Below are positions 34,955-44,657 of a stretch of DNA of 64,000 nt, one piece after another (positions within the stretch are counted from its first letter, which is position 1; every line of letters starts with the position of its first letter). The DNA is from Vanrija pseudolonga. Taxonomy: Eukaryota; Basidiomycota; Tremellomycetes; Trichosporonales; Trichosporonaceae. Made by a program: the position numbers and the translations under genes. The notes beneath the pieces are model-generated. The model did no database searches, was not told the DNA's origin, and worked only from the letters and a program-made list of their open reading frames with translations. The stretch lies in the NCBI RefSeq assembly GCF_020906515.1, contig NC_085850.1, forward strand, positions 1 through 64,000, read 5' to 3'.

Positions 34955-35875
34955 ATGGCAACGAAAGTGCAAGGCCGTCACATCGTTTCTGTCCTCGAGG
35001 ACCCCGCCGCCTCAGAAACGCCCACATTTGTAACCCCATTCGGGAGCGACACTCCCCGCATGGCATGGCAGCCGAACGCCGATGACGATTTGGACTCGGA
35101 CTTCGACGAGGAGTCGGATTACGAGGACAGCGACGATGAGCCACGTCGCAAAAAGTCTCGCAAAGCCGCCAAGGCCAAGCGCAACTCAAAAGCCAAGCTC
35201 AAGACGGAACTCGCCGCCGGCAAGCGTCTTCTCGGCCGCGCGCGTATCCTCGACATTCATGGGTACCAAGGCAACCGTTACGAGGAGTTCGAGACGGCTC
35301 TGGAGAATGCCCTGGCGAAGGTGGAGACGCTGCGTGTCTTTGATACTTCCCACCTCGCCATCTACGTGCGTCCGCCGCGCACCATCATCTTCTTCGGGCG
35401 ACCAGGGTCATACATCAGTCCGCGGACCTCCAAGCTCGTATATCACTACCCTGGGACCGAGGATGAAGTCAAGGAAGCACAGTTACCGGACTGGGAGCCT
35501 ACTTACCCACCCGACGACCCTATCGAGTGGGTATACCTGCTCTTACAAGGATCGACGCCGGACAAGGTGTATGCGCCTGGATACCGAGGCAATGACGGCT
35601 TGGTGCAAGATGCCATCCGACTTGACGAGACGTATGAGGGGCCCCCAGCCGCCAGAGACAGCCACACGTTTGTTGGCGGACGAAAGCTCATCTTGTCGGC
35701 GCTCGGCCTGAAGATCGATGCGACGGATGAGGAGCTTGCGGCCGCGACTCGTTCAGCTCCCAGCGTGCGGTTTCTGACACCGGAGGAGTATGAGGCCGAG
35801 GTGGGGGAGGAGCAGTTTGTACTGGAAACCCAAGAGGACCCATACCACGGTGCTCGTGCAGTGTTCCACTCATGA
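34955..35875 (+). CDS. Orphan acidic-linker protein, tandem copy A
   Basis: Intronless, 306 aa, ATG 34955 in context CTGCAATGG. An N-terminal globular start is followed by a strongly acidic stretch (DDDLDSDFDEESDYEDSDDE, about residues 44-63), then a basic nuclear-localisation-like patch (RRKKSRKAAKAKRN). The rest is a conserved domain: RARILDIHGYQGNRYEEFET, VETLRVFDTSHLAIYVRP, SPRTSKLVYHYPG, HTFVGGRKLILSALGL and LTPEEYEAEVGEEQFVLET. The next gene carries the same blocks in the same order. I do not know this family. The acidic/basic linker suggests a nuclear or nucleic-acid-associated protein (inference only). Confidence 0.85.
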   Translation: MATKVQGRHIVSVLEDPAASETPTFVTPFGSDTPRMAWQPNADDDLDSDFDEESDYEDSDDEPRRKKSRKAAKAKRNSKAKLKTELAAGKRLLGRARILDIHGYQGNRYEEFETALENALAKVETLRVFDTSHLAIYVRPPRTIIFFGRPGSYISPRTSKLVYHYPGTEDEVKEAQLPDWEPTYPPDDPIEWVYLLLQGSTPDKVYAPGYRGNDGLVQDAIRLDETYEGPPAARDSHTFVGGRKLILSALGLKIDATDEELAAATRSAPSVRFLTPEEYEAEVGEEQFVLETQEDPYHGARAVFHS

Positions 35876-36276
35876 GGGCAACATCAGGGTTACATCGGCG
35901 ACCCAAGTGTCTCTCACTGCCTTGACATTCACACCTGTTCCCAATGCCCCTGTAATGTATATGATCGTCAATGTAGTCCCATCGGAGATAGCTCCAGCCA
36001 CTCCTCTGGTTACCAAAACGACAAGCTTACCTCGCACTGCATCTGAAGATGCAGGATGCAGATATGTTGCCGGTCCAACATAAGCCCTGCCTGTTGTGGA
36101 TGACGACGCGACGGAGGTGCCTGACCGTGGTGAAACTGCCAAGACGGCCATCCACCTTGCCTCAGCGATTCCAACGGCGGAGTCCGTCACACGTCAGCCA
36201 TCATCAACTGGCAGCAGTCTGTACAAATATGTATGCTGAATCCCAAGCCCATACGACCACCCATCACCCCTGTGCC
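35876..36276. other. Intergenic region between tandem copies
   Basis: 401 bp separating the two related genes. In-frame ATG 36229 extends copy B upstream, but the sequence before 36277 does not resemble copy A. Confidence 0.4.
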
Positions 36277-37371
36277 ATGTCCATCAACTACTCTGCCCAT
36301 CCCCACATTGTCAACGGCGTCTTTTCCCTTGCCGACCGGCCGTCGCTGATCGCCTGGCGAGCCGTGGCCGACGAGTTTGCCGACCAAGCCGACCCCGTCC
36401 TGGTGGGCCATGTCACTTCGACACTCACCGATCGCAAGGCAGATGAGACCCCGACAGTTGTCGCCGCTTTTGGCTGCAACGACCTCCGCCTGCAGTGGAT
36501 GCCCCATGGCGATGATCCCTTCGACTCGGACTATGAGCCCTCGTCAGACGGCGAGGGTGGAATCAGTGAGATTGATTCAGAGTTCGAGGATAGCGACGAC
36601 GCCATGAGCGTCGATGAAGATGACGAGCTCTCGGAGGCGGCACAAGCTCGTCACGACTTCAAGGTCAAGACTGCGATTGAAATCGATGCCGGCTTGCGTC
36701 TCCTGGAGCACGCGCGGGTCCTCGACATCCACGGATACGGCGGCATGCGATACGAGGAGTTTGAAACGGCACTGCAAGGCCCTCTCAGCGCTGTCGAGAC
36801 GCTCCGGGTCTTCGACACGTCTCAACTCACACTGTACACGCGTGCACCCCACACAATCGTCTTCTTCAAGCCGATACCCTCGTATGTCAACCCGCGGACT
36901 CACAAACTCGTTTACCACTATACTGGTACAGTAGACGATATCAAGACGGCACTTCTGCCAGATTGGGAGCCCACCCGTCCGAGTCGAGGACATGTCGAAG
37001 CACCGATCGGTTTTCTGTTCATGCTCATCCAAGGCCCTAGCCCAGGGGAGGTGTGGAAGGGTGGGTATAGGACGTCAGAGAAGCCCATTATTGAGGCGGC
37101 CATCGAACTGGACGCTACGTACAACGGTCCATCAGAGCTGTACCGGTACTCTCGAACGTTTGTTGGGGGTCGAAAGCTGGTCCTATCAACACTTGGCCTT
37201 CCACCCGATGCAACGTCGGCCGACATTGCAGCAGCCACCAGCGCAGCTGGCGCTCCCAATGTGAAGTTCCTCACACCCGAGGAGTACGAGGCAGAGATCG
37301 GGCCAGAGCAGTTTGCCTTCGAGACCCAGGCGGATCCATACAATGGCCCTAGGGTAGTCTTTCACGAGTAA
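36277..37371 (+). CDS. Orphan acidic-linker protein, tandem copy B
   Basis: Intronless, 364 aa from ATG 36277 (an in-frame ATG at 36229 is possible). It aligns with copy A from its DPVLVGHVTSTLTDRKADET segment onward: acidic stretch near DSEFEDSDDAMSVDEDDE, then RVLDIHGYGGMRYEEFETAL, VETLRVFDTSQLTLYTRAPH, NPRTHKLVYHYTG, RTFVGGRKLVLSTLGL, LTPEEYEAEIGPEQFAFETQ and DPYNGPRVVFHE. Copy A's basic patch after the acidic linker is absent. Copy B has about 40 extra N-terminal residues with ADRPSLIAWRAVADEF, which resembles the short post-F-box helix pattern of fungal F-box proteins, but no full F-box is evident. It is a tandem duplicate that has diverged substantially. Confidence 0.85.
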   Translation: MSINYSAHPHIVNGVFSLADRPSLIAWRAVADEFADQADPVLVGHVTSTLTDRKADETPTVVAAFGCNDLRLQWMPHGDDPFDSDYEPSSDGEGGISEIDSEFEDSDDAMSVDEDDELSEAAQARHDFKVKTAIEIDAGLRLLEHARVLDIHGYGGMRYEEFETALQGPLSAVETLRVFDTSQLTLYTRAPHTIVFFKPIPSYVNPRTHKLVYHYTGTVDDIKTALLPDWEPTRPSRGHVEAPIGFLFMLIQGPSPGEVWKGGYRTSEKPIIEAAIELDATYNGPSELYRYSRTFVGGRKLVLSTLGLPPDATSADIAAATSAAGAPNVKFLTPEEYEAEIGPEQFAFETQADPYNGPRVVFHE

Positions 37372-37497
37372 CTGGTGACAGGTGAGTAAGGTCCTCCAGA
37401 GAGGTGTTGACAAGTCCAACAGTGCGGCAAGGATCGATCTCCACTATGTATTCTATTTCTAATTTGCTAGTCTCTCTGACAGGCCATCGGTGGCCGT

Positions 37498-38584
37498 TCA
37501 GGTGTAGAAGACACACTGGCCCGACATGCAAGTGACGCCGCCGAGCGTGACGCCGTCGAGTGCGGTGCAGCTGGTACCCGTCAGCCCTGTGCTTCGCGGC
37601 ATTACCTACTCGACACCGGAAGAAGTTTCGTTGGCACCGACTTTGCCGTAGATGCAGCCTCCGCAAGACTCTGCCAAAGTTAGACAACGACTATGACCCC
37701 AATACTCACCGAGCTCGACACTAGTGTCGAGGCATTCGTAGCCAGCATTGCGGTCCGCGCCAACGTAGCAGGCGTCCTGGCCTACGGGACACAGCCGGTT
37801 GTCACCGAAAGTCTCCTGCTCCCTTCTCTGGCGCGCCCGGCGACGCGCCGCCCCAGATGCGTCCGGAGAAGGAGCGGGCAGGTACTGGAATGTCATGGCA
37901 TTGCCGGTGGCCTGGCAGGGAACAACAGGGGTGCCGGAAGCTGATCCCTGGAACATCCAGCAGCTGGGTGTCGACAACGGGTCCCAGATGATGTTGTAGC
38001 CGAAGAGGTATGTGAGCTGCGCAGCGCCTGCCTTGAGACACTCAATGGCGGTTGTTGCGCCGGACGAAGTCAGATCGACGTAGCTGTTGGGCTGGATGGC
38101 GGGGTCATATCCCGTCCAGCACATGGCCATTTGCCATCTGTCGAGTGGCACACGCTTAGGAGCAATGATGAGAAGCTACAATATCAGTTGCGTCCCAGAG
38201 CGGCAGTACTCACATCCGCATTGTCGTAGTCATCACAGTAGCCCTGCCAGTCGCCCGGAATCTGGTCTGACCAGGCAGGAGGAGGAGCAGAGAGACACGT
38301 GCAGCTCTCCGTGTTCTTGATGTACATGAAATACGACCAGACGCCGTTCAACGCCCTGCATGCGTTCTGGCATCGTTAGTTTGGCTCCACCTGCCACAAC
38401 TCACTCCACAATCCAGATCAGGCGCGCCGGGGCTCGTTTGAAGCTCTGACTGGGGAATGACCGTGCCCGCCGGGATGGCAGACGGGGGGTAGCAGCCGAC
38501 CCAGTCGTCATAGAGGTACGTGTTCTGGACAGCGACGGCCGAACCCAGGAAGGCGACGGCAGAGAGGAGAGCAGCGGTCCGCAT
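37498..38584 (-). CDS. PriA-like secreted cysteine-rich protein
   Basis: ATG 38584 opens a clear signal peptide (MRTAALLSAVAFLGSAVAVQ, cleavage likely after AVA). Five exons follow. The first part has CG|NACRALNGVWSYFMYIKNTESC and WQGYCDDYDNAD, giving a WSC-like Cys spacing. The last part reads YECLDTSVELESCGGC, YGK, and after an intron DCTALDGVTLGGVTCMSGQC, which is the C-terminal signature of basidiomycete PriA proteins (ECLD...ESCGGC...GVxLGGVTCxxGQC). It is probably an extracellular or wall-associated protein of unknown function. The total is about 300 aa, ending TGA 37498. Even cysteine numbers indicate disulfide stabilisation. Confidence 0.82.
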
Positions 38585-39571
38585 GGTGAGAAGGGGGGTC
38601 AGCTTGAGGCGTGGGACAATAACACGTCCAGTCCGCAGACGCCTTTTATGCCATCTGGTGATCCCAGCGCCACCTCCAGCTTACCATAAACACTGCCAAC
38701 CTTCCAGTCCTGGGCACGCCTCTTGCTGACAGAGATATAACAACAGCTGCCACCTGCATTCTAGGTCAAGCCGCCCACCTGCTTCCGCAGCTGCCGCTCA
38801 ATGACGTGCCTCAGCCGTCCAACACTGAATGGACCCTGCCGGCGGCTATCAGTAGGATCAGCGCCCCCTTGAGCGCCACGGCATTGAATCCGAGACGCGT
38901 GGGCCAATTCCAACGCGTCGCGGCAAGGCCATTTGTTGCCTCGAGCGCCTTGGCTTTGAGGCGATCCGGCTGTTCCGGTGTTTGGTTCGACAAACTCAGA
39001 GGTCCCAAGCCGACCGGCAGGCTCCCTCCAGGATCATTGCGCCATGTCCGTTGACTATTTGGCTCCAGTCCCTCCGGAGGAATCGTGGTCGGATGCTGGG
39101 GCGGGCGGACCTGACCTCGAGTTGCTGACACTGATCGACTTGTATGGCATGGTCGGTGGCTATGTCACGCCGAGAGCTCGAGCTGAGCGTGCTCAATGCG
39201 AGACCTGAAACTGAGCAGGATGTTTGGGGCAGAGTAATAAGAACCGCTTCGTGGGATGGAACGGCAAAGTGTTGCCGCGTCATAAGAACGCACAGCCAGG
39301 TATCAGCCTCTGTATGATCCTGCGGATGATTCCCGTACACGCTGGGGAGTCTCATAAACACGCCGTCGAGGCATTCGAAGCGAGCGCAGATGCACAAGGG
39401 CCGATGTCTCTCCGACACAAGAAGCGAGCGCACAAAATACCGGTAAGCAGAGATCAGGGGTCTCGAACTCTGTCCCTTGGCGTCAGGATCGTCAGCATGT
39501 CGCAGCAGGCGCAGCACCTCCAGCAGAGGACGGTCAACATCATTGGTTCATGCGGACACGATGGGCTGAAT
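38585..39571. other. Long intergenic region
   Basis: Nearly 1 kb without a credible gene. A 54-codon frame at about 39043 and a 106-codon minus frame at 38811-39131 show no recognisable features. The proximal 200 bp should contain the promoter of the secreted protein. Confidence 0.4.
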
Positions 39572-40662
39572 TCACTTGATTGTGCCAACAGTCGGGTGGG
39601 TAGGACCGACGGGATAGATATCGTCCTCGGTCCAAGTCCTGCCGTCTCCGGTTTGCTGCTTCATTCAGATACGATCTCACGATTGAACGATCAAAACGTA
39701 CCTTGACCAGGCTTCCGTCTGCCTCGTACAGCACATGGCCAAACTGTCGAGTCAGGACACAAGTGGTGGTCGAGGCGTACTCACGTTCCAGTTCACCTCG
39801 GCGCCATTGGGAAGGAACGACGTGTCGGCGTTCACGACGTGCTCCCACTGTCCGATCACTCGGCCGACCTTCGGGCCCTCGCTGCGTGAGTACGGATCTG
39901 ACTGCTGCCAGCTGGCGGTCCGCACAGTCTTCCCGCCTCGGCGACGATACTCTGACAGTGAGACGGTTGGAGAGCGAATGTCGCGGGCACAGTCACCCAC
40001 GAGCTGGGTATCAGCATCTGGTTTGCTCCCTTCACTCACCGCCCGGCCGATACCAATCACAGTCGCAGCATGGCACATCAAGAGAACGACCTTGGCGTCC
40101 GGGTATGTCGCCTCCACGAGCGGGATGAATGTCTCGACGAAGCCGTCGCAGCGCACCCGGAGCTCCTCGACTGTCTCTCCCTTCCTGTCGGGGAAGTGGA
40201 GTGACGTCCATTTAGCGTCAAGCGTGATGTCGGGGAGGTGCTGCTGCAGGATGTGCGCCGACCCGGGACGAGGCAGAAGGCCGGTGCCCTCGCGCACGGG
40301 GGTGTACCATTCGCCTATTCCCGCCTCAACGTGAACTGGGAGCCCGGTCAAGCCAGCCAGTGGCTCGATAGTCTGCAGGCAGCGGTAAAATGGCGACGAG
40401 AATAGGAGATCAGGGGTGCGCCGGTCGGAGGTAAGGTGGAGCGCAAGGTGCTGTGCCTGCTCGAGCCCACGCTTCGCCAGCTGGACGGTCAACGGCTGAT
40501 GGCGTCGTACCCAAAACTCACCGGGGGGTCCTGATATGTACCCGTAACAGACGTCCTGGTGATACGTTGGCACTGGTCCTCACCGGCTCACACTCACGTT
40601 ATCGACGGGTCGTCCCAGTTGGCTCGATAGCCGTGGCGACAGATGTAGATCGCTTCAATCAT
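39572..40662 (-). CDS. Histidine phosphatase (phosphoglycerate mutase-like)
   Basis: ATG 40662 to TGA 39572, about 290 aa, five exons. The first exon has AIYICRHGYRANWDDPSIT with the RHG catalytic motif (His nucleophile). A 34-nt mini-exon (TSVTGYQDPP) continues it, and the main exon starts LAKRGLEQAQHL, so the N-terminus matches fungal members (DPSITTSPTG...DPPL). LLFSSPFYRCLQT is the SSPxxRxxQT motif, and VVLLMCHAATVIGIGRAV carries the second catalytic His. The last two introns give FGHVLYEADGSLVK and QTGDGRTWTEDDIYPVGP. It is a cytosolic phosphatase of the branch-2-like type; substrate unknown. It is divergent from the Zn2Cys6 gene at 40969. Confidence 0.87.
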
Positions 40663-40769
40663 GCTGGCGTCGAGATGGCATGTCCTCCTCTGCTCACTCT
40701 TCATCTCGGCATTTGTATCGTGCGATCCATGGCTCACTGGTGTGATGTTTCTCCACTATTTGACCACAA

Positions 40770-40786
40770 TGCCGAGGTTTCTCCTA
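40770..40786 (+). promoter_or_regulatory. 17-bp shared promoter element, copy 1
   Basis: TGCCGAGGTTTCTCCTA, matched 16 of 17 by the element at 44529-44545. It lies between the divergent histidine phosphatase (ATG 40662) and Zn2Cys6 gene (ATG 40969). Confidence 0.6.
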
Positions 40787-40968
40787 AACAACGTCAGCCA
40801 AGGTAGCAGCAACTCGCACCGTGCACGCATCGCACACTGATCATGACTCGAGGGTCGGCATTGGCCCGAGGGTTGCTTATACGGGATCCGGCTCGGAGGT
40901 GAGCCGAGGCAGGTGGAATGGGAAGGGAGCGAGAACATTGGGATCTGTAGAGCGAAGACGAGTCGTCA

Positions 40969-42772
40969 ATGTTACTTACCCCACAAACACCAGTTGCAAC
41001 CCTGTCAAGCTCCCCCGCAATCACCGGAGCAAACTGCACGCACGTTGGAGTGACATTCGGTGTTTCCAACACCTACACCTCCTCGATGCACTCACATTCA
41101 CGCGTCACAAAGGTATCAAAGGCATGCGATGCGTGCCGCTTGCGAAGAACCAAGGTGTGTGCCGATTTGGTGCAATCCTGACCTCAGTGTAATGGAGCCT
41201 GTCCATGTCAACGCTGCTCGACGAGCGACATCGCGTGCACTTACAATACCCAGCGCCAAAAGCGCGGACCTCATGGACGGTGTGTCCCCTGATGCTGTCA
41301 TAGCTGGCTGACTTTGCAGAACTGTAAGGCTCCTACAGAGCATTGTCGGTACCTCAGCCGCGGCGTCCAGCACGGTGGTTCTCTCGCCGAGCTCTGCTAT
41401 CGACGCTGCCGTCGCCGCTCTGACGACCTTGTCGCCCGGCTCCCCTGCCCTCTCAGCCGTACCTGCGCCGTTTGGCCAGCCATTTCATGCCAAAGCCGAC
41501 ATGCTCAGCGCCCTTGAGCCATCGTTGAACGCTGCGATCGACTTGTACTTTGTCAAGCTACACGCGATCAACCCGATCGTCGACGCAAACTCGGTCAGGC
41601 AGCGATTGGGACAAAAGGAGCATCTGCACAATGAGATATTCGCCTCCATGGTGCTCTGCATGGTTGCCATGCGCTTCTGTCTCCCCGACGCGGCCCCGCA
41701 CAGTCCGACGAGTAACGCCGTGGTCCTCCTTCGAGAGGCTATGGCCTTGGCCAGTGTGAACAACGACTCGGATCTGCGGCCCACGCTCGACCGCATGTCG
41801 GCGGCCATGCTCATGGCCAATGTCCTGCGTGTCACGACTGGCTTCAACTGGGCCTATGTCAAGACCAAGGAGGCAATCACGCTATCAGAGCTGCTGCAGC
41901 TGGACGACCCCTTGGCCTACGACCAGTTCACAGAGGCCGAGAAGGAGATTGCCATCAGCATGTTCTGGAAGCTGGCCGTAGCCGAGAGGTAGGTGTTGTT
42001 GGTGTCGCGGTAACTAACCTTCCCAGATCCAATGCTCTGCTCGCGCAACACTGTGGGGCAAACGCATTCCGTCCGTCCGTGTCAATACGCGGGCAAATCA
42101 CCCATCTGTCCTCGCTGCGTAAGGCTGCAGTAGACAAGCCAGTGGTATGGCGATTAGAGCCTACCGCGCGACTGTTCGAAGCCATGGACCCATCGTTGAT
42201 CGATTGCATCACCAGCAAATGCTCTCCGCCCGACTGTCGTATGGCTGTTTCAGTCGCACTTCTCGCGCATAGTTCGCTCGACGCAGTGCCGCTCTCGGCC
42301 CACCAGTCGCCCGTGCAAGTCGCCGACGTCCTTTTCACCCGGCTGTGGATGCACAGCGAGGTGTGGCGAGCATGCATGACACACTCGCTTCTCCAAGCCG
42401 AGGACGACGATAGTTTGCCACAGCTGCTTGTTCGGTATCCAGTCGAAGTCATGGCCCAGGCCTGCGAGGTCGCCGATGGCCTCTCGTTCGAGGCTATCCT
42501 GGGGAACGGACAGGCCATGGTGAGTGGCAAATATGGCCGACGTCGCTGACTTTCAGTCTAACAAGCTGCGGGCAATTGCGTCGACAGCAGACTGGGTGCT
42601 GAGTCTCCCCGATCCCCCGCGTTCCTACGACGCGGTAGACTCCATCGCGGAGGGCATCGCTATGCGCGACCGGCTCAACGACATTGCAGATCGCCTGGCA
42701 GACGCGCCGTGGGTGCGGTATGACTTGCCCGGGCTGGGGCACCGCCTGTCAAGACCACGTCCACTCGTGTAG
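40969..42772 (+). CDS. Zn2Cys6 transcription factor
   Basis: ATG 40969, with an in-frame alternative at 41086 (MHSHSRVTK), to TAG 42772. After a first intron (about 41154-41187) the zinc cluster reads KACDACRLRRTKCNGACPCQRC then DIACTY, a compact CX2CX6C-X3-Cys-X-Cys-X2-C arrangement. The middle homology domain follows: LNAAIDLYFVKLHAINPIVD, FASMVLCMVAMRFCLPD, LLREAMALASVNNDSDL, LLMANVLRVTTGFNWAYV-like, EKEIAISMFWKLAVAER. Two further introns near 41991 and 42521 lead to a C-terminus ending GHRLSRPRPLV. About 550 aa. It sits between the phosphatase and the phosphodiesterase and may regulate the 39.6-46.5 kb group. Confidence 0.87.
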
Positions 42773-42816
42773 TGCAGAAGAGTCACCACAGCATGCATAC
42801 ATCATGTAATCATGTA

Positions 42817-44187
42817 TCAGGTTACAGTACGCAGGCGATCGTCCCACCAGCCCCTGCTGAGCGGCGGCTGGACCCGCGCCTGGGCGCGAAACAAGTCGGC
42901 AGTCCTTGGAGTCAGGTCGACAATGGTCCACGAGTAGCCCAGCGACTTGTAAAGGTCGAGGTCTGAGCGAGAGTCGCGTCCATCAAGCGACTCGCCCGGG
43001 GCAACTATGGAGTGGTACGTCACGGGCGATGCACCAGATTCGAAGCACACTATGGGTGCGTCGGGGTCTCTGAGGGCGGCAAAGTCCAGAGCACCCATGT
43101 CGAAGAGACACTCCTCTGATCCAGACGACAGCGGCGGGTGTACATCTCCGTAGGTGCCAAAGAAGCCCACCGAGATGCCAGCACCGACCAGAAAGTCGAG
43201 CAGCGGCTGGAGGTTGCCGCCCGGCCCGCGTAGCCCGACCTCAAAGGTGAGGACGTACGGGCGGGTCGACCAAGCCTTGGCTGCTGCCACGACTGATATC
43301 GTTAGCTGGCACCATCCTGTTTCACTCACCATCCATGGCTGCCGGTGCGTTGGGGCGGAAGACTGGTATGTACGCTGGTTTGGCCGTTGCCAGTGCGTCC
43401 TGGAACCACTCTGCCTGCTCGAGATTGGCGGGCGAAGGATAGAACAGCGCGTCCATCTTCCATACGCACCACTCTGGGTGAATGTTAGTGAGGTTGACTG
43501 GCAGCTCACCGATGGCTGATATGCCGCGCGCGTTTGTGTGTCCCTTGAGGATTCGATACGCCGCGGGCACCGCGGCAACCTCCTTGATGTCCATGAAGAC
43601 AACAATCTCAAGCTTGTGGTCACGGATGAGCGTGAGTAGGGTGTCTAGGTGCAGGATGCCTTCTTCACTGCAACGTCAGAGATACAAGGAGCAGACAATC
43701 CGCACCAGATGTGCCCTGTCTCGTTCTTGAGCTGGAGCTGGTCGAGGCCGCCGGCCCACGGCACGCTGTCATATCGTGGGCTATAGCCTCGCCCAGTGAA
43801 CGGGCTGTAGACGTCTGCATCAGAGCGAGCAATTCATGCCATCCTCACCCTCAGTGCCCTTGGCCTCGGCAATGTTGGTCACCCGTCCAAGGTAGTCGTC
43901 ATGAAGCAGAACCACAGTCAGCACACGCCCATACTATTCCAACTCACTAGGCTCGCCATCACACGAGAGGCTGATGTCCACCTCTACGCAGGTGAGACCG
44001 GCCGCTGCCGCGTTGAGCACAGCCTCCTTACTCTGCGAACCGTCAGCCTGCTCGCCATTGTACGCACGTTCTCTGGGGTCCCGTCCCACCGCAGCCCGCG
44101 GTGGGCAGATACGAGCATACTGTCTGGTGGCGGATGCCGGAACAGGGCGAGAATGTCGTGCACACCAAGCCGTTTCGGCGCGGGCAT
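42817..44187 (-). CDS. Glycerophosphodiester phosphodiesterase family protein
   Basis: ATG 44187 to TGA 42817, about 370 aa, several exons. The GDPD signature is spread over three: MLVSAHRGLRWDGTPEN (His-Arg-Gly and Glu-Asn), AAAAGLTCVEVDISLSCDGE (catalytic EVD) and VLLHDDYLGRVTNIAEAKGT (LHD). Later come IRDHKLEIVVFMDIKE and FEVGLRGPGGNLQPLLDFLV, and the C-terminal SWTIVDLTPRTADLFRAQ. The family hydrolyses glycerophosphodiesters to glycerol-3-phosphate and an alcohol. No signal peptide is seen. The intron between the EVD and LHD exons starts with a good GTGAGT (43947), but I find no AG before the LHD exon; see findings. Divergent from the MFS gene at 44658. Confidence 0.82.
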
Positions 44188-44528
44188 GGCTGATTGGAAC
44201 GTGATCACCCATCGTTAGTGCTGGCATTGGGCTTTAAGGAGTGTACACAAGCCGCCGCGAACGGCGTTGACGAAGGACATCACGACGAGTCGAGTTGGGA
44301 GTACAGGTCCGGATTATCTTTGGTAGTGAAGCCACCATTTACCCGTTTAGCAGAATCTTTGGCATCAATCAGTGGGCATTGAGTGGGGTCAAGTCAGGAA
44401 ACGTTGACAAAATCGAGCCGAGGTCGAGAGTCATGGTAGGAACAATCGCGAGCCAAGGTTTTTGCGCGTTCCCATACTCTTTATCAGCACCATGGTGTTA
44501 CTAGATTCCCCACGTACATTACACTGAG

Positions 44529-44545
44529 TGCCGAGGATTCTCCTA
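44529..44545 (+). promoter_or_regulatory. 17-bp shared promoter element, copy 2
   Basis: TGCCGAGGATTCTCCTA, one base different from 40770-40786. It lies 113 bp before ATG 44658 of the alpha-glucoside-type transporter and is followed by CGACCGGCACGTG. Confidence 0.6.
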
Positions 44546-44608
44546 CGACCGGCACGTGCGGGGGAGCCGAGTGAGCTCCATCGGCACGGGTTCAACGCGT
44601 CGCCTGCT

Positions 44609-44615
44609 TATAAGG
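44609..44615 (+). promoter_or_regulatory. TATA box of the MFS gene
   Basis: TATAAGG, 43 bp before ATG 44658, at the expected distance for a short fungal leader. Confidence 0.55.
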
Positions 44616-44657
44616 CTGCATGGAGGATCCAGCTGAGCCCCATCCATCATCGACGAC

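Noticed and set aside
36049-36276. Upstream extension of orphan copy B to 36049
   Set aside because: The frame is open but the sequence does not resemble copy A, and better-placed ATGs exist at 36229 and 36277.
38811-39131. 106-codon minus-strand frame
   Set aside because: No conserved motif, no introns or promoter evidence; treated as intergenic.
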